Assembly: GCA_021396245.1 (NCBI GenBank)
Contig: WNYE01000014.1
Location: 248,001-312,000 of the forward strand
Direction of reading: 5' to 3'
From: Sporothrix humicola
Lineage: Eukaryota > Ascomycota > Sordariomycetes > Ophiostomatales > Ophiostomataceae
DNA: 64,000 bases
The position numbers were made by a program, and so were the translations under genes. Under the pieces are notes generated by a model. The model was not told where the DNA came from and made no database searches. It saw only the letters and a list, made by a program, of their open reading frames with translations. The stretch's first letter is position 1; the number at the start of each line of letters is the position of its first letter. Below are positions 12,261 to 23,866 of this stretch, one piece after another.

Positions 12261-14591
12261 ATGCCCTCCTCTCCAACGGCTTCCGCGACGGCAGGGCCTT
12301 CCTCCGTTTCGTCCCCCTCGGCTGCCAACGCCCCCTCCCTCTACTCCGTCACCAGATCCCCCGGCGCCAGCGGAGGGCCACACAGCGGCGAGGGCCCGTC
12401 CGTCTACAGCTCCGGCTACAGCTCCTTTCCCAGCGCCGCACAATCTCCACCAACAACCGCCTCGACAATGCGCCCGTCTCTCTCGGGCATGGCCCCTCCA
12501 GGCTCCTCGGCCTCCTTTGCGTCCATCGCCCCGCCCCCGCCGCGCCAGCCGTTTCCCTTTTCACATGACGACACCGATCGGTCGCGCCTGGCCTACGAGA
12601 CATTGGCAGCAAGCGCCAAGGCTTATCGTGTTGCCCTCGGACAACTATCGGCCGCCGCGTCCAATTTCGGCAGCGCCCTCGAGGCGTGTGCGCGGTTGAA
12701 AGAAGCGCGGGCCCAGCCCTACCCGCCAGGCCCATACGCGAGAGGGAATGAGTCCACGGGAGGTGTCACCGGAGGAGGCGGCCTTATGAGCAGCGGCAGC
12801 AGCTTGCACGAGGCGTCGTGTACGGCGGATGTGCTGCTCGCCACTTCGGGCCTGTACTATCTGATGGCCAACCAGCAGGGCATCCTGGCCGAAACCGTCT
12901 ACCGCTCCTTTGAGCTGCCTATCGTCCACGACCTCGACCGCTACGGCGCCGACGTCGAGGCCGAGCAGGAGAGCTATGCCTCGGGCATGCGCGACGCCAG
13001 CCGCGAGATCCGCCGCCTCGAAAAGGAGGGCGTCAAGCTGCGTAAGCCGCGGCAGCGCGATGTCGGGCGCATGCGGGACCACCTGGTGGCCATGACGGAG
13101 GCTTTGGATAATCTGACCGTGAAGCAGAACGAGCATGCCGTCACCCTCTTAGATCAGAGCCGCGATATGAGCGGCACTGTGAGCCAGGCAAGCCGCAATC
13201 TGGTGCGCGCCGAGGTGGACATCCTGGACAGCCTGGCCCGCAAAGGGTGGCCCGGCGGCGGGCTCGATGTGGTGCTGGACGGCGCTGTCGACCTGTTCTC
13301 GCGCAATGGCTACGATGACGACGATGACGACTTGGGAGGAGGCGGCCTGCTTCTGGGCGGGCCGTCCAATGGAGCGGGCATTGTCGGCAACAGCTCGCAT
13401 GCCGTTGTTTCCGGCGCCGGTGGCTTTCTCGGCTCTGGCGTCGCACCAAAACTGTCTTTGCTCGGCGGTGGAGGTGGTGGCGCGCCAATATCTGGCTCTA
13501 GCTTTGACGACGACCTGATCGACGGTGATGCCGACGACGATGGTGATGATGAAGGCACCAACATTGATGACGAGGCAAGCGAGGTGTCGACCATCAACGG
13601 CAACGCCAGAAGCAGCAGCCGCGCTACAGGCAAGGATGCTGCTACCTCCTCGACAAGTGGCGGCGGTGGTTTCTTCAGTATCTTGACAGGTGGCAGCATC
13701 CTGGGCCGCAAATCTGAGCCAAAGGCAGAAGAACAAGATCAGGACGAGGTTGAGAGCGTGTCCGGCCGCCGTGGCCGTTCGCCAAGAAAGGACCAGCGCA
13801 CAAGCATACGATCCCAACAGTCACAGCAGTCGCAAAATTCAAGGCTGTCTCGGCAGTCACAACGGTCACAAGAAGCCGCCGACGAGGGCGCGTCAATAAA
13901 GGAGGAGCAGGAAGACGGCGATAACAACGATGACGATGACGATGCGGAGCGCACAATCACGATCTCATCCTTTGAGCCTCCCCAGCTGCAGCAGCAAACA
14001 TCTCAACACCGCCATGGACGTGCCGACAGTATGGCCGTCGATACCTACCAACACCAGTACCAGAGTCTAGACAGTCTAGCCCACGCCGAAGCTGCATCAA
14101 TCGCCGGCAGTGACACTGCTTCGGTTCACGGCCGGGGTACATCAGCAACACGCCGGAAGGGCCAAAAGGGCAAGTCGGCCAAATCTGCTGCCAGTAGCCG
14201 CGGTCGGTCCCGCCCCTTCTCGCCGCAGCGTGTCTCGGTCGATCCCCAGGAAGACTTGTTCTCCGGCCAGTTCTCGAGTCCTGAACGCTCGCTTGCTTGG
14301 CTTAAGGAGGGCGAGCAGCTCGAGACGCCACAGGAAGAGGAGACTGAAGGAAACGAAAACGATAATGAAGATGCGGAAGACGAGCACCAGTCGCAACCCA
14401 GTGTCACGAGCAGCAGCAGGAGCAAGGGCAAGGGCAAAGGCAAGGGCAAAGGCAAGGCGAGGGCAGAGAGTGGACGGTCGACGCCAACGGTTCCAACATC
14501 AAACTCAAGAGCCTCGTCCACAAGGCCAACACCAGATATCAAGCACGAAGAGACCGACGAGGGCGTGTACATATGGCGGCAAGATGGATGA
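12261..14591 (+). CDS. IVY1-like vacuolar phospholipid-binding protein (776 aa)
   Basis: The start is the ATG at 12261; the open frame extends further upstream but has no earlier ATG. Residues about 104-350 form a long, mostly helical region (an Ala/Leu-rich helix, then helices rich in Glu/Arg/Lys) that I recognise as the Ivy1-type inverse-BAR domain. In yeast, Ivy1 binds phospholipids, Ypt7 and Vps33 at the vacuole and links to TORC1 and Fab1 signalling; that role is transferred from the family. The first 100 residues are Ser/Pro-rich. The C-terminal 400 are disordered, with poly-Asp, Gly, Ser/Gln and acidic stretches and a basic Lys-Gly repeat near 725-740. The protein is longer than yeast Ivy1 because of this tail. 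No intron is seen. Confidence 0.8.
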   Translation: MPSSPTASATAGPSSVSSPSAANAPSLYSVTRSPGASGGPHSGEGPSVYSSGYSSFPSAAQSPPTTASTMRPSLSGMAPPGSSASFASIAPPPPRQPFPFSHDDTDRSRLAYETLAASAKAYRVALGQLSAAASNFGSALEACARLKEARAQPYPPGPYARGNESTGGVTGGGGLMSSGSSLHEASCTADVLLATSGLYYLMANQQGILAETVYRSFELPIVHDLDRYGADVEAEQESYASGMRDASREIRRLEKEGVKLRKPRQRDVGRMRDHLVAMTEALDNLTVKQNEHAVTLLDQSRDMSGTVSQASRNLVRAEVDILDSLARKGWPGGGLDVVLDGAVDLFSRNGYDDDDDDLGGGGLLLGGPSNGAGIVGNSSHAVVSGAGGFLGSGVAPKLSLLGGGGGGAPISGSSFDDDLIDGDADDDGDDEGTNIDDEASEVSTINGNARSSSRATGKDAATSSTSGGGGFFSILTGGSILGRKSEPKAEEQDQDEVESVSGRRGRSPRKDQRTSIRSQQSQQSQNSRLSRQSQRSQEAADEGASIKEEQEDGDNNDDDDDAERTITISSFEPPQLQQQTSQHRHGRADSMAVDTYQHQYQSLDSLAHAEAASIAGSDTASVHGRGTSATRRKGQKGKSAKSAASSRGRSRPFSPQRVSVDPQEDLFSGQFSSPERSLAWLKEGEQLETPQEEETEGNENDNEDAEDEHQSQPSVTSSSRSKGKGKGKGKGKARAESGRSTPTVPTSNSRASSTRPTPDIKHEETDEGVYIWRQDG

Positions 14592-17500
14592 TGAGCCTAC
14601 ATTTTGATTTTGATTCCCGGTTTTGATTGCATTTTGGCATCTGCATTGTTTGTTTACCATTGGCATTGGATGGTTTTGTCTTTTACAAGATCTGTATTCA
14701 TATAGCTGTGTTTATATTGGCGCTTCAACAGCATAGCCTTTGCTGCCATAATACATATTGTCTTTCATGAAGTTTCCAATTTATTTCGTTTTTTGTTTGA
14801 TTTTGTTTTCAGAAATTGACGGTGATATCATTTTTTCTTTTCTTTTCTTTTTTCGTTCAATTCTCATTATTTTTTTAAATTTTTTTTTTAAAAAATGAAA
14901 AATAAACAAGACACAAATTTGGGTGTATCAACACACGGCAAAATTGTAAAAAGTATACAATGACTGCTACGTCACACTCTTCACTGACAACGAGGCTATC
15001 CTAAAGTTCAATTGTTATCAAGATGTCATGAATTCATGAGTTTCATCCATAAACCCAGGAGGCGATTACAGCTCAGCCTTGTTATGTTGTGGAATGTACT
15101 CGCCCCGCAAATTATAGTGCTTAGGTACAACTAAGTACATCTCACTCACTGAAACCTTGCACCTGTGTTTCGGGCTTTATTGGCGGGTGGGCTGTGCACT
15201 CAAAATGTTTAAACCCGCTGAGAGGGATTCACTTTTCAGTTTTAGCGCCCCACGGCGTGTCCGCCAGTCAACGCGTTCTAGGCTCCGGTTTTATTTTTTG
15301 CGAGGCCTCCAGCACTTTGGGTCCGAGAAACTTGATTGAAACGAATACGCTGCGAAGCTATCTCACGACTATCGTCACTAACAGTTTGCCGCTTTTCTAT
15401 GAACTCACTCTGTTTACCGCCTGTTACCGTCTGCAGTCTGATCCGTGCCACTATCTGGACGGGTATTTTTTATTTTCTACTTGCTGTATTTACAAAGTCT
15501 GCCCTAAGCAATATATTTTGTGCGCGTTCTGGATCTTCTGTGCCTTGTCCTCGGCCTCGAGATTGTATCTGACTCTTGTATGGTTGTCTCCCTGATCGAG
15601 GCTCAGACGTCTCGGACAATTCCCTCCCCAGATATTACCGGCTCGAGTCCCTGAAAATACAGCGCAAACGGAGGAAAATGCTTCTTTGAGACGGTTCCCT
15701 CCGTAGACACGTGCCGACTTTCCCTTCGGTATCGCTCTTTTGCTCTTTCCCGTCTGCATTTTTGTGCTTTTCATCGTTCGTGCCTTCTGTATCTTGGGCT
15801 GTCTCGCTTTCGCGCCGTGCCCTGCGCCTTCCCTATTTCTGTTGCAAAAGTCCACCGGCGTCGTAATGCTTCTTGGTTTCCCCAGCACGGGGCACCTGCG
15901 GCAAAGGCAGGAAGGATTCACAAATCTCGCTCGCGGCTTCCGCGTGTTTTCCATCTCCGTGCCTTGTTCTTTCTTTTTTCTTTTTTACCTCTTTCCCTCT
16001 ATTCATATTGGTCGTGCAGACAACACGGTGGGCTCTTTATCGTACTTTCCGTTTTTATTGAAACCGTAAGCTGCATGTTATGACCAAAGTGCAAACCTGT
16101 CCCTCTTTATGACATGCTGGTCTCGATCTCGCATCTTGTCACTGCACAGAATGTATCCTTCACACCCTCTGAAGCGGTCAGAAGTACCTCGCCGCTGACT
16201 TGTGTGCTGTTGGCTGTATCATGACCTAGCTCGAGCCTGGTCCTGACTTGTCAGGTCGTTCCTGCCGTTGTTGCCCCACGCAATCACCATCGCACTTGCA
16301 TGTCATAACTGTACCGCTCTTTCCTTTTGTAGGCCTCTTCCTTTTCTATCTATTCAATTGCAGCTCTTTCATTCTGACGACGACTTTTTATCCTTTTTAA
16401 TGGCATTTTCAATGTCTCATTTGTCGTAGGCGTTCACCTCAATTGCTTTAAGTGCTACCGCATTCCTGGCGGTAGTTGTCGGGCGCCCTCTCACATCTGC
16501 TCTCCACCTGCCATCTCGCTCTCGCCCCATTCGTGTTAGCGCTACTAGCCTCCAGCTTTTCCTGGTTCCGCCCTCCAGGGCCTCTTTCCCTTTGTATTCG
16601 CAATTCCCTCTGTTCCTTCCTTGCCATCGCCGCCCGCCGTTTTCTCCTCTTTGGGTCTTGGTTCGCTCCTGCTTTTTCGGGTATTGTTGGGTCGTGCGCT
16701 GGCTTCTGGTCGTGTTTTCCTTCCTTCTTTCCTCTCCCCTGTCTCTTTTCTCACCCTCGTGTCCCAGCTCTTCGCCAGCCTCTTCTTCCTTCTCCGAATT
16801 ACCTGACCGCTCCAAAAGAGCCTCAATCTCGCCGATTCTCGTCGACTGTCGCCAATTTCCCACGACGACCATCTTTTTTTTCATTGCGCCGGAACCCTGC
16901 CCGAATTGAATACCCGCCTCCCGTCCACGACAGCCATTCTTCGCATCCTAGAGCGCAAGAAGAGTGTCTCACATCGACTCCCAGGCGCTTCCTTCTCGGC
17001 CAGCTTTACTGCCTCTCGATTCCCTCGGAACTTGCAGCTCTTTTGGCTCCTTTGGCTCTTTCGACTCTCCCAGCATCCTTTCAGCTCGTCCCAGCTCCTT
17101 ACACATCGCCGCTCCAACATCAGTACCTTTTGTCTCCCTCATGCCGTTCCCGTCGCACAACACCGCGGCGTAACGCGGCCTTTGCGTGGGTTGCACCTAC
17201 ACGAGACAGACGAACAAAAAAAGCCAATCTCGATATCGAACGAGAGAAAAACGCCCTCACGCAAGCTTTCCCAGGCCCAAGCCACCGCTCTTTGTCTTTC
17301 GACTCCCAGCCTTGTTCCCCTAGGATCCCATTGCCTCGGAACGAACCTTACGAACAACCCACTCCCGAATCATTGAATCATTGATACCTCGATCATCGAA
17401 ACCCTTTTTTTTTTGTACTGCGACTCGGCGACATCTGCGCGTTTCTTTGACACTGCTTGGCATCTTGCATCGACCTGTTCCCCGCACGCAGCACCTTGGG

Positions 17501-17659
17501 TCGATCGCGTTTCCTTGAGTTGCCGATCCGCCTTTTTGACTGCCTCGACTTTTGACGACCGCATCCTGAGACGCGCGCACACGACACTCGATAGCTTCTT
17601 GGCTCTGGTCTTCCACCTCTTCTTTCCTATCGACACACACAACACAGACACACGCAGAC
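14592..17659. other. Intergenic region; long pyrimidine-rich upstream region
   Basis: No gene is supported. The first part (about 14.8-14.95 kb) is very AT-rich with runs of T and A, and is probably the 3' flank of the IVY1-like gene. From about 16.4 to 17.65 kb the plus strand is markedly C/T-rich, as expected for the promoter and a long leader of the zinc-finger gene starting at 17660. Open frames here reflect this composition. Confidence 0.6.
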
Positions 17660-20600
17660 ATGTCGCCATCAACAGTAGCCGGCCACCTCGTGGCTCGGTC
17701 GCTCTCGCATGGCGGCATTGCCGGCGCCGTCGTTGGTTCCGTGCTTGGCGCCCTCCTCATCTTTATCCTCATCCTTCCATTCATCTTGCGAGCAATACGA
17801 GAACGTAAATACCACAAGAAAATTGCCGCCGAAAATGCAGAAATGGGCATCACCGGGCCGGGCTACTACGGTGGCCCCGACCAATTCAACCCTGTTTACC
17901 ACCAGCAAACTGCGCCAGGCAGTGCTGGCCCTGGAGGCGCTGACCCATCAGCTCAAGGACCGGTAGATGCTGCCGCCACGCTTGGCGACAACAACTCCTC
18001 CGAAGACGGCAAGCCGGCTGTGTCAGGCTCCTCCCCGACACCACCACCCGGCGATGGATCTCCTCAGCCTGCTGCGCCCACTGTGGTTGCCGGCGCAGCG
18101 CCGGCTCCTATTGCTCCAGGCGTTGCAGCACCACCCCGTGCAACGCTTCCTCCCGGCGGATACCCGATCAACACGAACACCGCTCCGTATGCTGGCCCCG
18201 ACACAGCCTCGCCTGGTGGCGCGCAACCTGGATTCAACCCGACATTGAACTCGGCGGCAACATTCCCGACACATGGCTCGCACGATCCAAAGATGGCTCC
18301 GCGTCAACGTAGCTCGACGATGCTGACGGCTCGGTCGTCCAGCAAGCTCTCCGAGAAACTGGAGTCCATTGCCGGCCGGGCCGCCGCCGTGTTTCGCCAG
18401 GGTAGCACCCGTTCTTCACCGTCAGGATCGCCAACTACCCGCTCCGCTCACGGTGGCCCAGACAGCGCGCGTTCCCCCGTCGAGATGAACTTTGACCGTT
18501 TCAACTCGATGAACCACCATACATGGCTCATGAGACAGCAGGGCATCGACGACCAGAGCACGGGCGTCGACCCGTCCTTCTTCGAGGTCAACACGCAGTA
18601 CTTGACGGGCGCTTCGGCAGAATACTACTCAGGAGCGCCACTCTCACCTCCTACCGACCCGAACTCGCATCTCATGTCGCCAGTTTCATACGCGCCCGAG
18701 CCACCAAGCATGATTGCGAGCAGTATCGCTTCGATGGCCTCCATGGGGGCTGTGGCTGGCGTTGCATCTGGCTCAAAGAAACAGACGAAGCCTACAGTCT
18801 CTCGGACGGATAGCCTTCGCACTGCTGGCACAAACGAAGACTTCTCGCCGCTGCCATTAAGTCCTACATCGCCGCTTCCCACAGTCCCAGAAGGCAGTCG
18901 TGGAGTTAAGCCAGATGGCGACCGCGGAATCAAGCAAGATGGTGAGCCAAGTAGCGACCGTGGCATATCTTCTCCTCCTGCTGGATCACGCTCTATTACA
19001 ACAGAGCTGACTCCTGAGCCTACGGAATTTGTGCCGCACTCGCCTTCTTTCCGTGGTCTTGTGCCAAGCCCCCGTCTCCCCGCACCGGGAACGGTCAACC
19101 CCAGAGATGTGTGGGCCCCCGCAACGGACGATGAGCGTTACGTGCATATGACTGCGGAGCTCGATCGCATCGAACAGACGCCGCCTGAAGCCGTGGAAGG
19201 CAGCCAAATTGGCGACTCTCTCGAAGTCCCGTCAATTTCGGTTGCCGCATCGCCCTCTGACTCCAATTATGAGGCAGAGCAGGCGGAGGCCTCCGGACCG
19301 GTTGAGGCCTCAACACAGCCCTTGTCTCCCACCGAGGCCTCCCCCGACGCGACCGACGTCACCGATGCCCCATCCCCCAAAGCTGAAGCTCAAGAACACG
19401 CCGCCGCGCTGTCGGTGTCGGCGCCCGATAACACTTTTGCCACCATTCCTGCATCCGACGCCTCTATCTTCAAAACTGAACTTCCCCAATCTACCCAAGC
19501 TTTCCAAAACATCCAATATACACAAGACACCCTCCCCACACAACTTGCACCTGCCGATCAGACCACACAATCGAGCCTCGGCGTCGATCAGCTTGACCCC
19601 GCTGATTTTGACGAGCTTATGCGCGGTCTCGAAGACGACGGTGCCGGATACAACTTCGCGTACGACCAAAGTCAACAGATGGGCTTCGCCCCTAACAACA
19701 CCGACTTCAACAACATCAACATCAACAACGTGGACCCCAACGCTGCCGGCACGGACTTTGCCAACAACACGATCGTCAACAACAACGGCATTAACGTGGA
19801 CCACAACTTTAACGGCGCTGCCACATATCCCTTGGACGGCACTGCCAGTGTGGACAACAACGTCAGCAACAATATGTACCAAGTAATGCCACAACAGATG
19901 CCGCAGCAGATGCCGCAACATATGCCACAGCAAAATAACCAGATGTATTGGAACATGCCCAACAACACCGGCGTCCCAACCATTGCTGGACCATTTATCA
20001 CACCCGGCAGCGAAGGCGAATATCCCAACGGCATGCTTCTCGCTGCTCCCTTCACTGTCCCGTCCAACGGCGCCGACGGCATGCAGGGCGTCCAGTATGC
20101 TGATAAGGATGGCAACTACCCGCAGTTTGCACTCCAGACACCACAAAGCAGTCCCGGTCAGCCGCCTGTCCACCAGCCAGGCATGATGCCTATGACGCCA
20201 TCCCCACAAAGGCTTGGTCCCAACTTCAACTCGCCTCTCTCCGTTCCGGGCTCCAACATCCCTAGCCGGCCTGTCACGCCCGCATCAAACCAAGGCTCAA
20301 CACCAGGCCAATCGTCATCAGCGTCACCACGCACTTTTGCATGCGAAGACTGTGGCCGCGTTTTTGACCAGATCCACAAGCTCAAGTAAGTCTCAACTTT
20401 TACCCTTTAAATTATTTGAACACCCACTGACAGTATCTAGCCACCACAAACGCTACCATGAACGGCCACACGAGTGCACAGTGCCTGGCTGCGGAAAGCG
20501 CTTCGGTACCCGGACACATCTCGACCGCCACGTCAATGACAAACACAGCAAGAGCCGCAAGTACCACTGCACCGAGGAAGGCTGCCCATACTCGGTGCCC

Positions 20601-20753
20601 GGCGGCAAGTCGTTCCCGCGCAAGGACAACTGGCGCAGGCACATGGTCAACAAGCACGGCGTGCACCCCGAACACGAGCCTATCGAGGTCATTGACCAGC
20701 CAAAGATGCAGATCGACGGGCAACCACCAATCCAGTCGGAAGGAGTGCATTAG
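17660..20753 (+). CDS. Membrane-anchored C2H2 zinc-finger protein (1012 aa, 2 exons)
   Basis: Exon 1 is 17660-20385 and exon 2 is 20441-20753. The 55-nt intron (GTAAGT...CTAG, with a CTGAC branch site) splits the first finger; splicing restores a perfect finger (C-X2-C-X12-H-X3-H). Two more follow: one with C-X4-C and H-X4-H, then an atypical finger with a widened loop. All sit within the last 120 residues and suggest sequence-specific DNA binding. Residues about 18-43 form a strongly hydrophobic segment with small-residue GxxxG-like spacing, followed at once by a basic RERKYHKK cluster, as in a single-pass membrane anchor with the rest in the cytosol. The 850 residues between are disordered, Pro/Ser-rich, then Asn-rich (about 680-720) with MPQQ repeats near 745-755. 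The anchor and the first half-finger lie in one uninterrupted exon. A membrane-tethered transcription factor is inferred. Confidence 0.85.
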
Positions 20754-21578
20754 ACTCTCTGTGACGGCTTTTGACCTGGCGCGATAACGACTACCGACCT
20801 CACCCCGACTGTGATATTGTTTGGGCTGTATCACCATTATTTTTCCTTTTCAGCATTTCTGTCTTTCTACTTGTCATTAATTTCTGGGATATTCCTTGGC
20901 GTCCACAAGCACGCTTCGTTTTCTTCAGTACCGTTTGTTCCGTGAATAGGACAAACACGGGAAGGGATTGGCCAAAATTGGGTAGCAAATTTGGCATACC
21001 TGTTCTATTTTGTTATTTTGTATTTTTCTGCGGGAGTACCTGCCTCAAAGGGAACGAGGCATGAACATATTATACCACACAGCGATTGATATGGTTGCCA
21101 AAATCTAACGGCGTTTATTTTCGCGCACGAAAGAAAAATCCATGATTAATAATACCATTGTTTCCAGGGATCAAAACGTATTGATTGTGTCAAGAAGTAG
21201 ATTTGCAAGTGAGGTTAAATGTATGAAGTGTGAATGTATATGGTATCATGTGCCGGATGCCTGCTGGATTGGACACCCTATGTCTATATAGCGCCTACGT
21301 GATAGGTGGCACCCATGGCCATCATTGATTCTCCGCCTACCGCGGAGCTGGACATTCCTTTTCGCAGCTCGTAGCCTCAGCTGGCAGAAACAAGGCTGAG
21401 CTGGCCGTTTCTGAGTGAGAAACTTTGCAGTCTTTTGCTGCAAATGCTGTCTATAGCAAATCCGGGCCTTTGTATATGGGTGCATTGCCGTTCGGTCGAA
21501 CACCCCGGCCCGGCGTTCCTGCGTGTCTTGAAAGAAATGCTTCTTTCGATTTGTCTTTCCTGTTCCGCCGTGTTCTCT
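20754..21578. other. Convergent 3' intergenic region
   Basis: This 0.8-kb stretch lies between the zinc-finger gene and the minus-strand RRP40 gene. It is AT-rich in the middle and should hold both 3' untranslated regions. No gene or repeat is seen. Confidence 0.6.
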
Positions 21579-22411
21579 TCACCCACTGCCACGGACCAGC
21601 TTCTTGACCAATGCACGCTGTTGCTGCACGTCCAGATTCTGTGTATCCGTCGCTGTGATAGCCCGTCCAACAAGAACCACCGTCCGCGTGTTGTCGCTGT
21701 TGACCCACAACCGGCCGTTGCGGCCCACAGCCGTCTCAAACGACAGACCCTCCTCGCCAAGCGCTGCCAGCACAGCAATGCCCGATTTCTCGGCCGATGC
21801 CATCAACAGCCGACGAGCCATCAGCAGGCTGACGGGGAACACCATGCCGCCCACAAGCGGGCCCAGCCCGTCCGACTTGCCCGTATTGGGGTCGACACAC
21901 TCCAGCTCGGTATCGAGGTGCTTGGCGGCCAGAGAGACGCGGGCATAGACGAGCGTTCCAGAGTTGAGGTCGGGACGATTCTTGCGCGAGGCGCCGGCAA
22001 ACGAGAGGACTGGAAGGACGGCACGGAGGGGCGGAGCGTCGTGGGGTGCAAGGGCGACAATGGCATTGTCAGCAGTCGTGTGTAGGACCTGGCCGATAAC
22101 GAGATCACCAGTCGTGGGGTAGTACTACATTGTTAGTAGGGATCAAACATTGAAGATTAGGAAAGGGGTTTGGGACGCACTCGTCCACCCTCGCTCTCGA
22201 TCCAGAGGAGGTTCTTGCGTTTGTCCGCCACAAGCTCGCCGCTGACGGTCGGGACGACCTCGCCAGACGGCAAAAGCAGACGGAGGCCGGGACCAAGGCG
22301 CAGAGGTGGCGGGTTTTTGGACTTCTTGTCGGTGCCAGCCGGGCGGGGCGGCAGCAATTGTGTCGGGTCGACGTCGTCGCCGGGAAGGACTATTTGTGTC
22401 TGTGTAGCCAT
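21579..22411 (-). CDS. Exosome complex component RRP40 (258 aa, 2 exons)
   Basis: Exon 1 is complement 22181-22411 and exon 2 complement 21579-22124. The 56-nt intron (22125-22180) has GTGCGT, a CTAAC branch site and TAG, and lies in phase 0. The joined protein shows the order expected of RRP40: an N-terminal domain starting with an ILPGD-like motif (IVLPGDDVDP), then YYPTTGDLVIGQV opening the S1-like RNA-binding domain, then a C-terminal KH-type domain containing GRNGRLWV. RRP40 is one of the three RNA-binding cap subunits of the nuclear and cytoplasmic RNA exosome, which feeds 3' ends into the core for rRNA and mRNA processing and decay. The length is close to the yeast protein (240 aa). 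Confidence 0.92.
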
Positions 22412-23866
22412 TGTGTTTGTTGGAGGGGTGTGTTGTGCGGAGAGTCGAGATCTGTGGCGTACGATTCAGCACTGCACGATTATCGCGATGTTGACGTTGA
22501 AGCTTCAAAAAAATTATTCACTGACGCAGTGGTAGCGCAGGCAGTGGGGCTCTTTTCAGTAGACAATGGCTGCTAAAGGGGTACCGGAGAGGTACATTCA
22601 TCTATGTGTAATTAGCCGGTCTCAAAAAGTACCAAAACTGTTTCTAAATTAAGCTCAAAAAGGGCAAGGATCCCCGCTTTTCCTGATGTGTTACCGCCTT
22701 CTGCCCTTGTCACCAGCTCGCTAGCCGCCGGACCCCACGCCCAAAGGGAAGCAGATTTGTGCCTGGGGGGGGGTAGCTGGCGTGGCCAAACTGGCCTAAG
22801 ACATGCCCAGCAACGCCTAAAAAGGCCTAAAAGGTCCCTGCCAACAAGTGCCCGAATTGCTCTGGCCGCTGTCCGCTGCTTCGTTGGGCTTTGGCGTGGT
22901 TTCCAAGAGTGGTGCTGCCGCGCGGACGGGCCAATCAGGCACAAGACTCATGAGGAAGGAACGGGGTTCTTGCTGTGTTTGTGTTGATTTTCGCTGTGAA
23001 ATCTGAAAAAAGCTGCAGCTTCGGTTGCGTCCAGGCGCTGGCAGTTCCCCTCTTTTAGTGGGCTCACCCGTCGCTCCTGCCTACGAACAACGACGAGAGG
23101 AAGAAACGAAAGAACGATTTGTTTGGATGTTTGTGTTTCTGTGTGGGTGCAGGCAAGTGCAAGTGTGTGCTGGCCGAGTCCACCACACCTTCCGTGCATC
23201 CTTTGCCGCTGCGTAGCATTTCCTGTGCGCCTTCCTCACTTGTCTTTCGTCAGTGTTCTTGTGATTTTCGCACTCGACTCGCTCCTGCTGTCACCTCTCG
23301 CCATCCGGTTTGTCATAGAGTTTGTTTTCCCCCTCCTTGTTTTCGCCCGAATCTTGTGACACTTGTTTCTCGATTTTCGACTTTCAATAAACATTCTGCG
23401 ACCTTTTAACCTGCGACGACAGCCCCAAAGCTACACAGCCCTACGAAACGACCTCGCCTGCCTATTTTCACGACTTGCCAGCATTGCACTGCATTCTACC
23501 GGCTTTCCTATTTTCGGCCACACGTTCCTCCCGTCTCGTGCTTCTTTCTCTTTGGTTTTTTCGTTCTTTGCTCATTTCAACCTCACCCCTTCGACCGCCT
23601 TTCATCGGCGTCGCCCTCTCTCGCCCCCATGCTTTCCCTCTGTGTCTGAGCAGAGTCGTCCGACACTTTTCTACATTCCCCGCAACTCCAGACCTCGAAT
23701 ACCTCACCGCTTCGACCACAACGAAATAGAGGCGGGCCTCTCCATATAAAAGTACAAAACAAGCCCCAGCCCGCTGGGCCTCAATCCCCGCCTTGAGCCC
23801 AACCTCGATCGGCTCACCTTTTCCCCTACAACAAACCCTTCTGACACACCTCCACCTACAACTCCC
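22412..23866. other. Divergent promoter region
   Basis: This 1.45-kb stretch separates the divergent RRP40 and 23867 genes. A G8 run lies near 22767 and repeated AGGCCTAAAA-type words near 22815-22833. From about 23.2 kb the plus strand is C/T-rich, consistent with a leader for the downstream gene. No coding sequence is supported. Confidence 0.6.
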
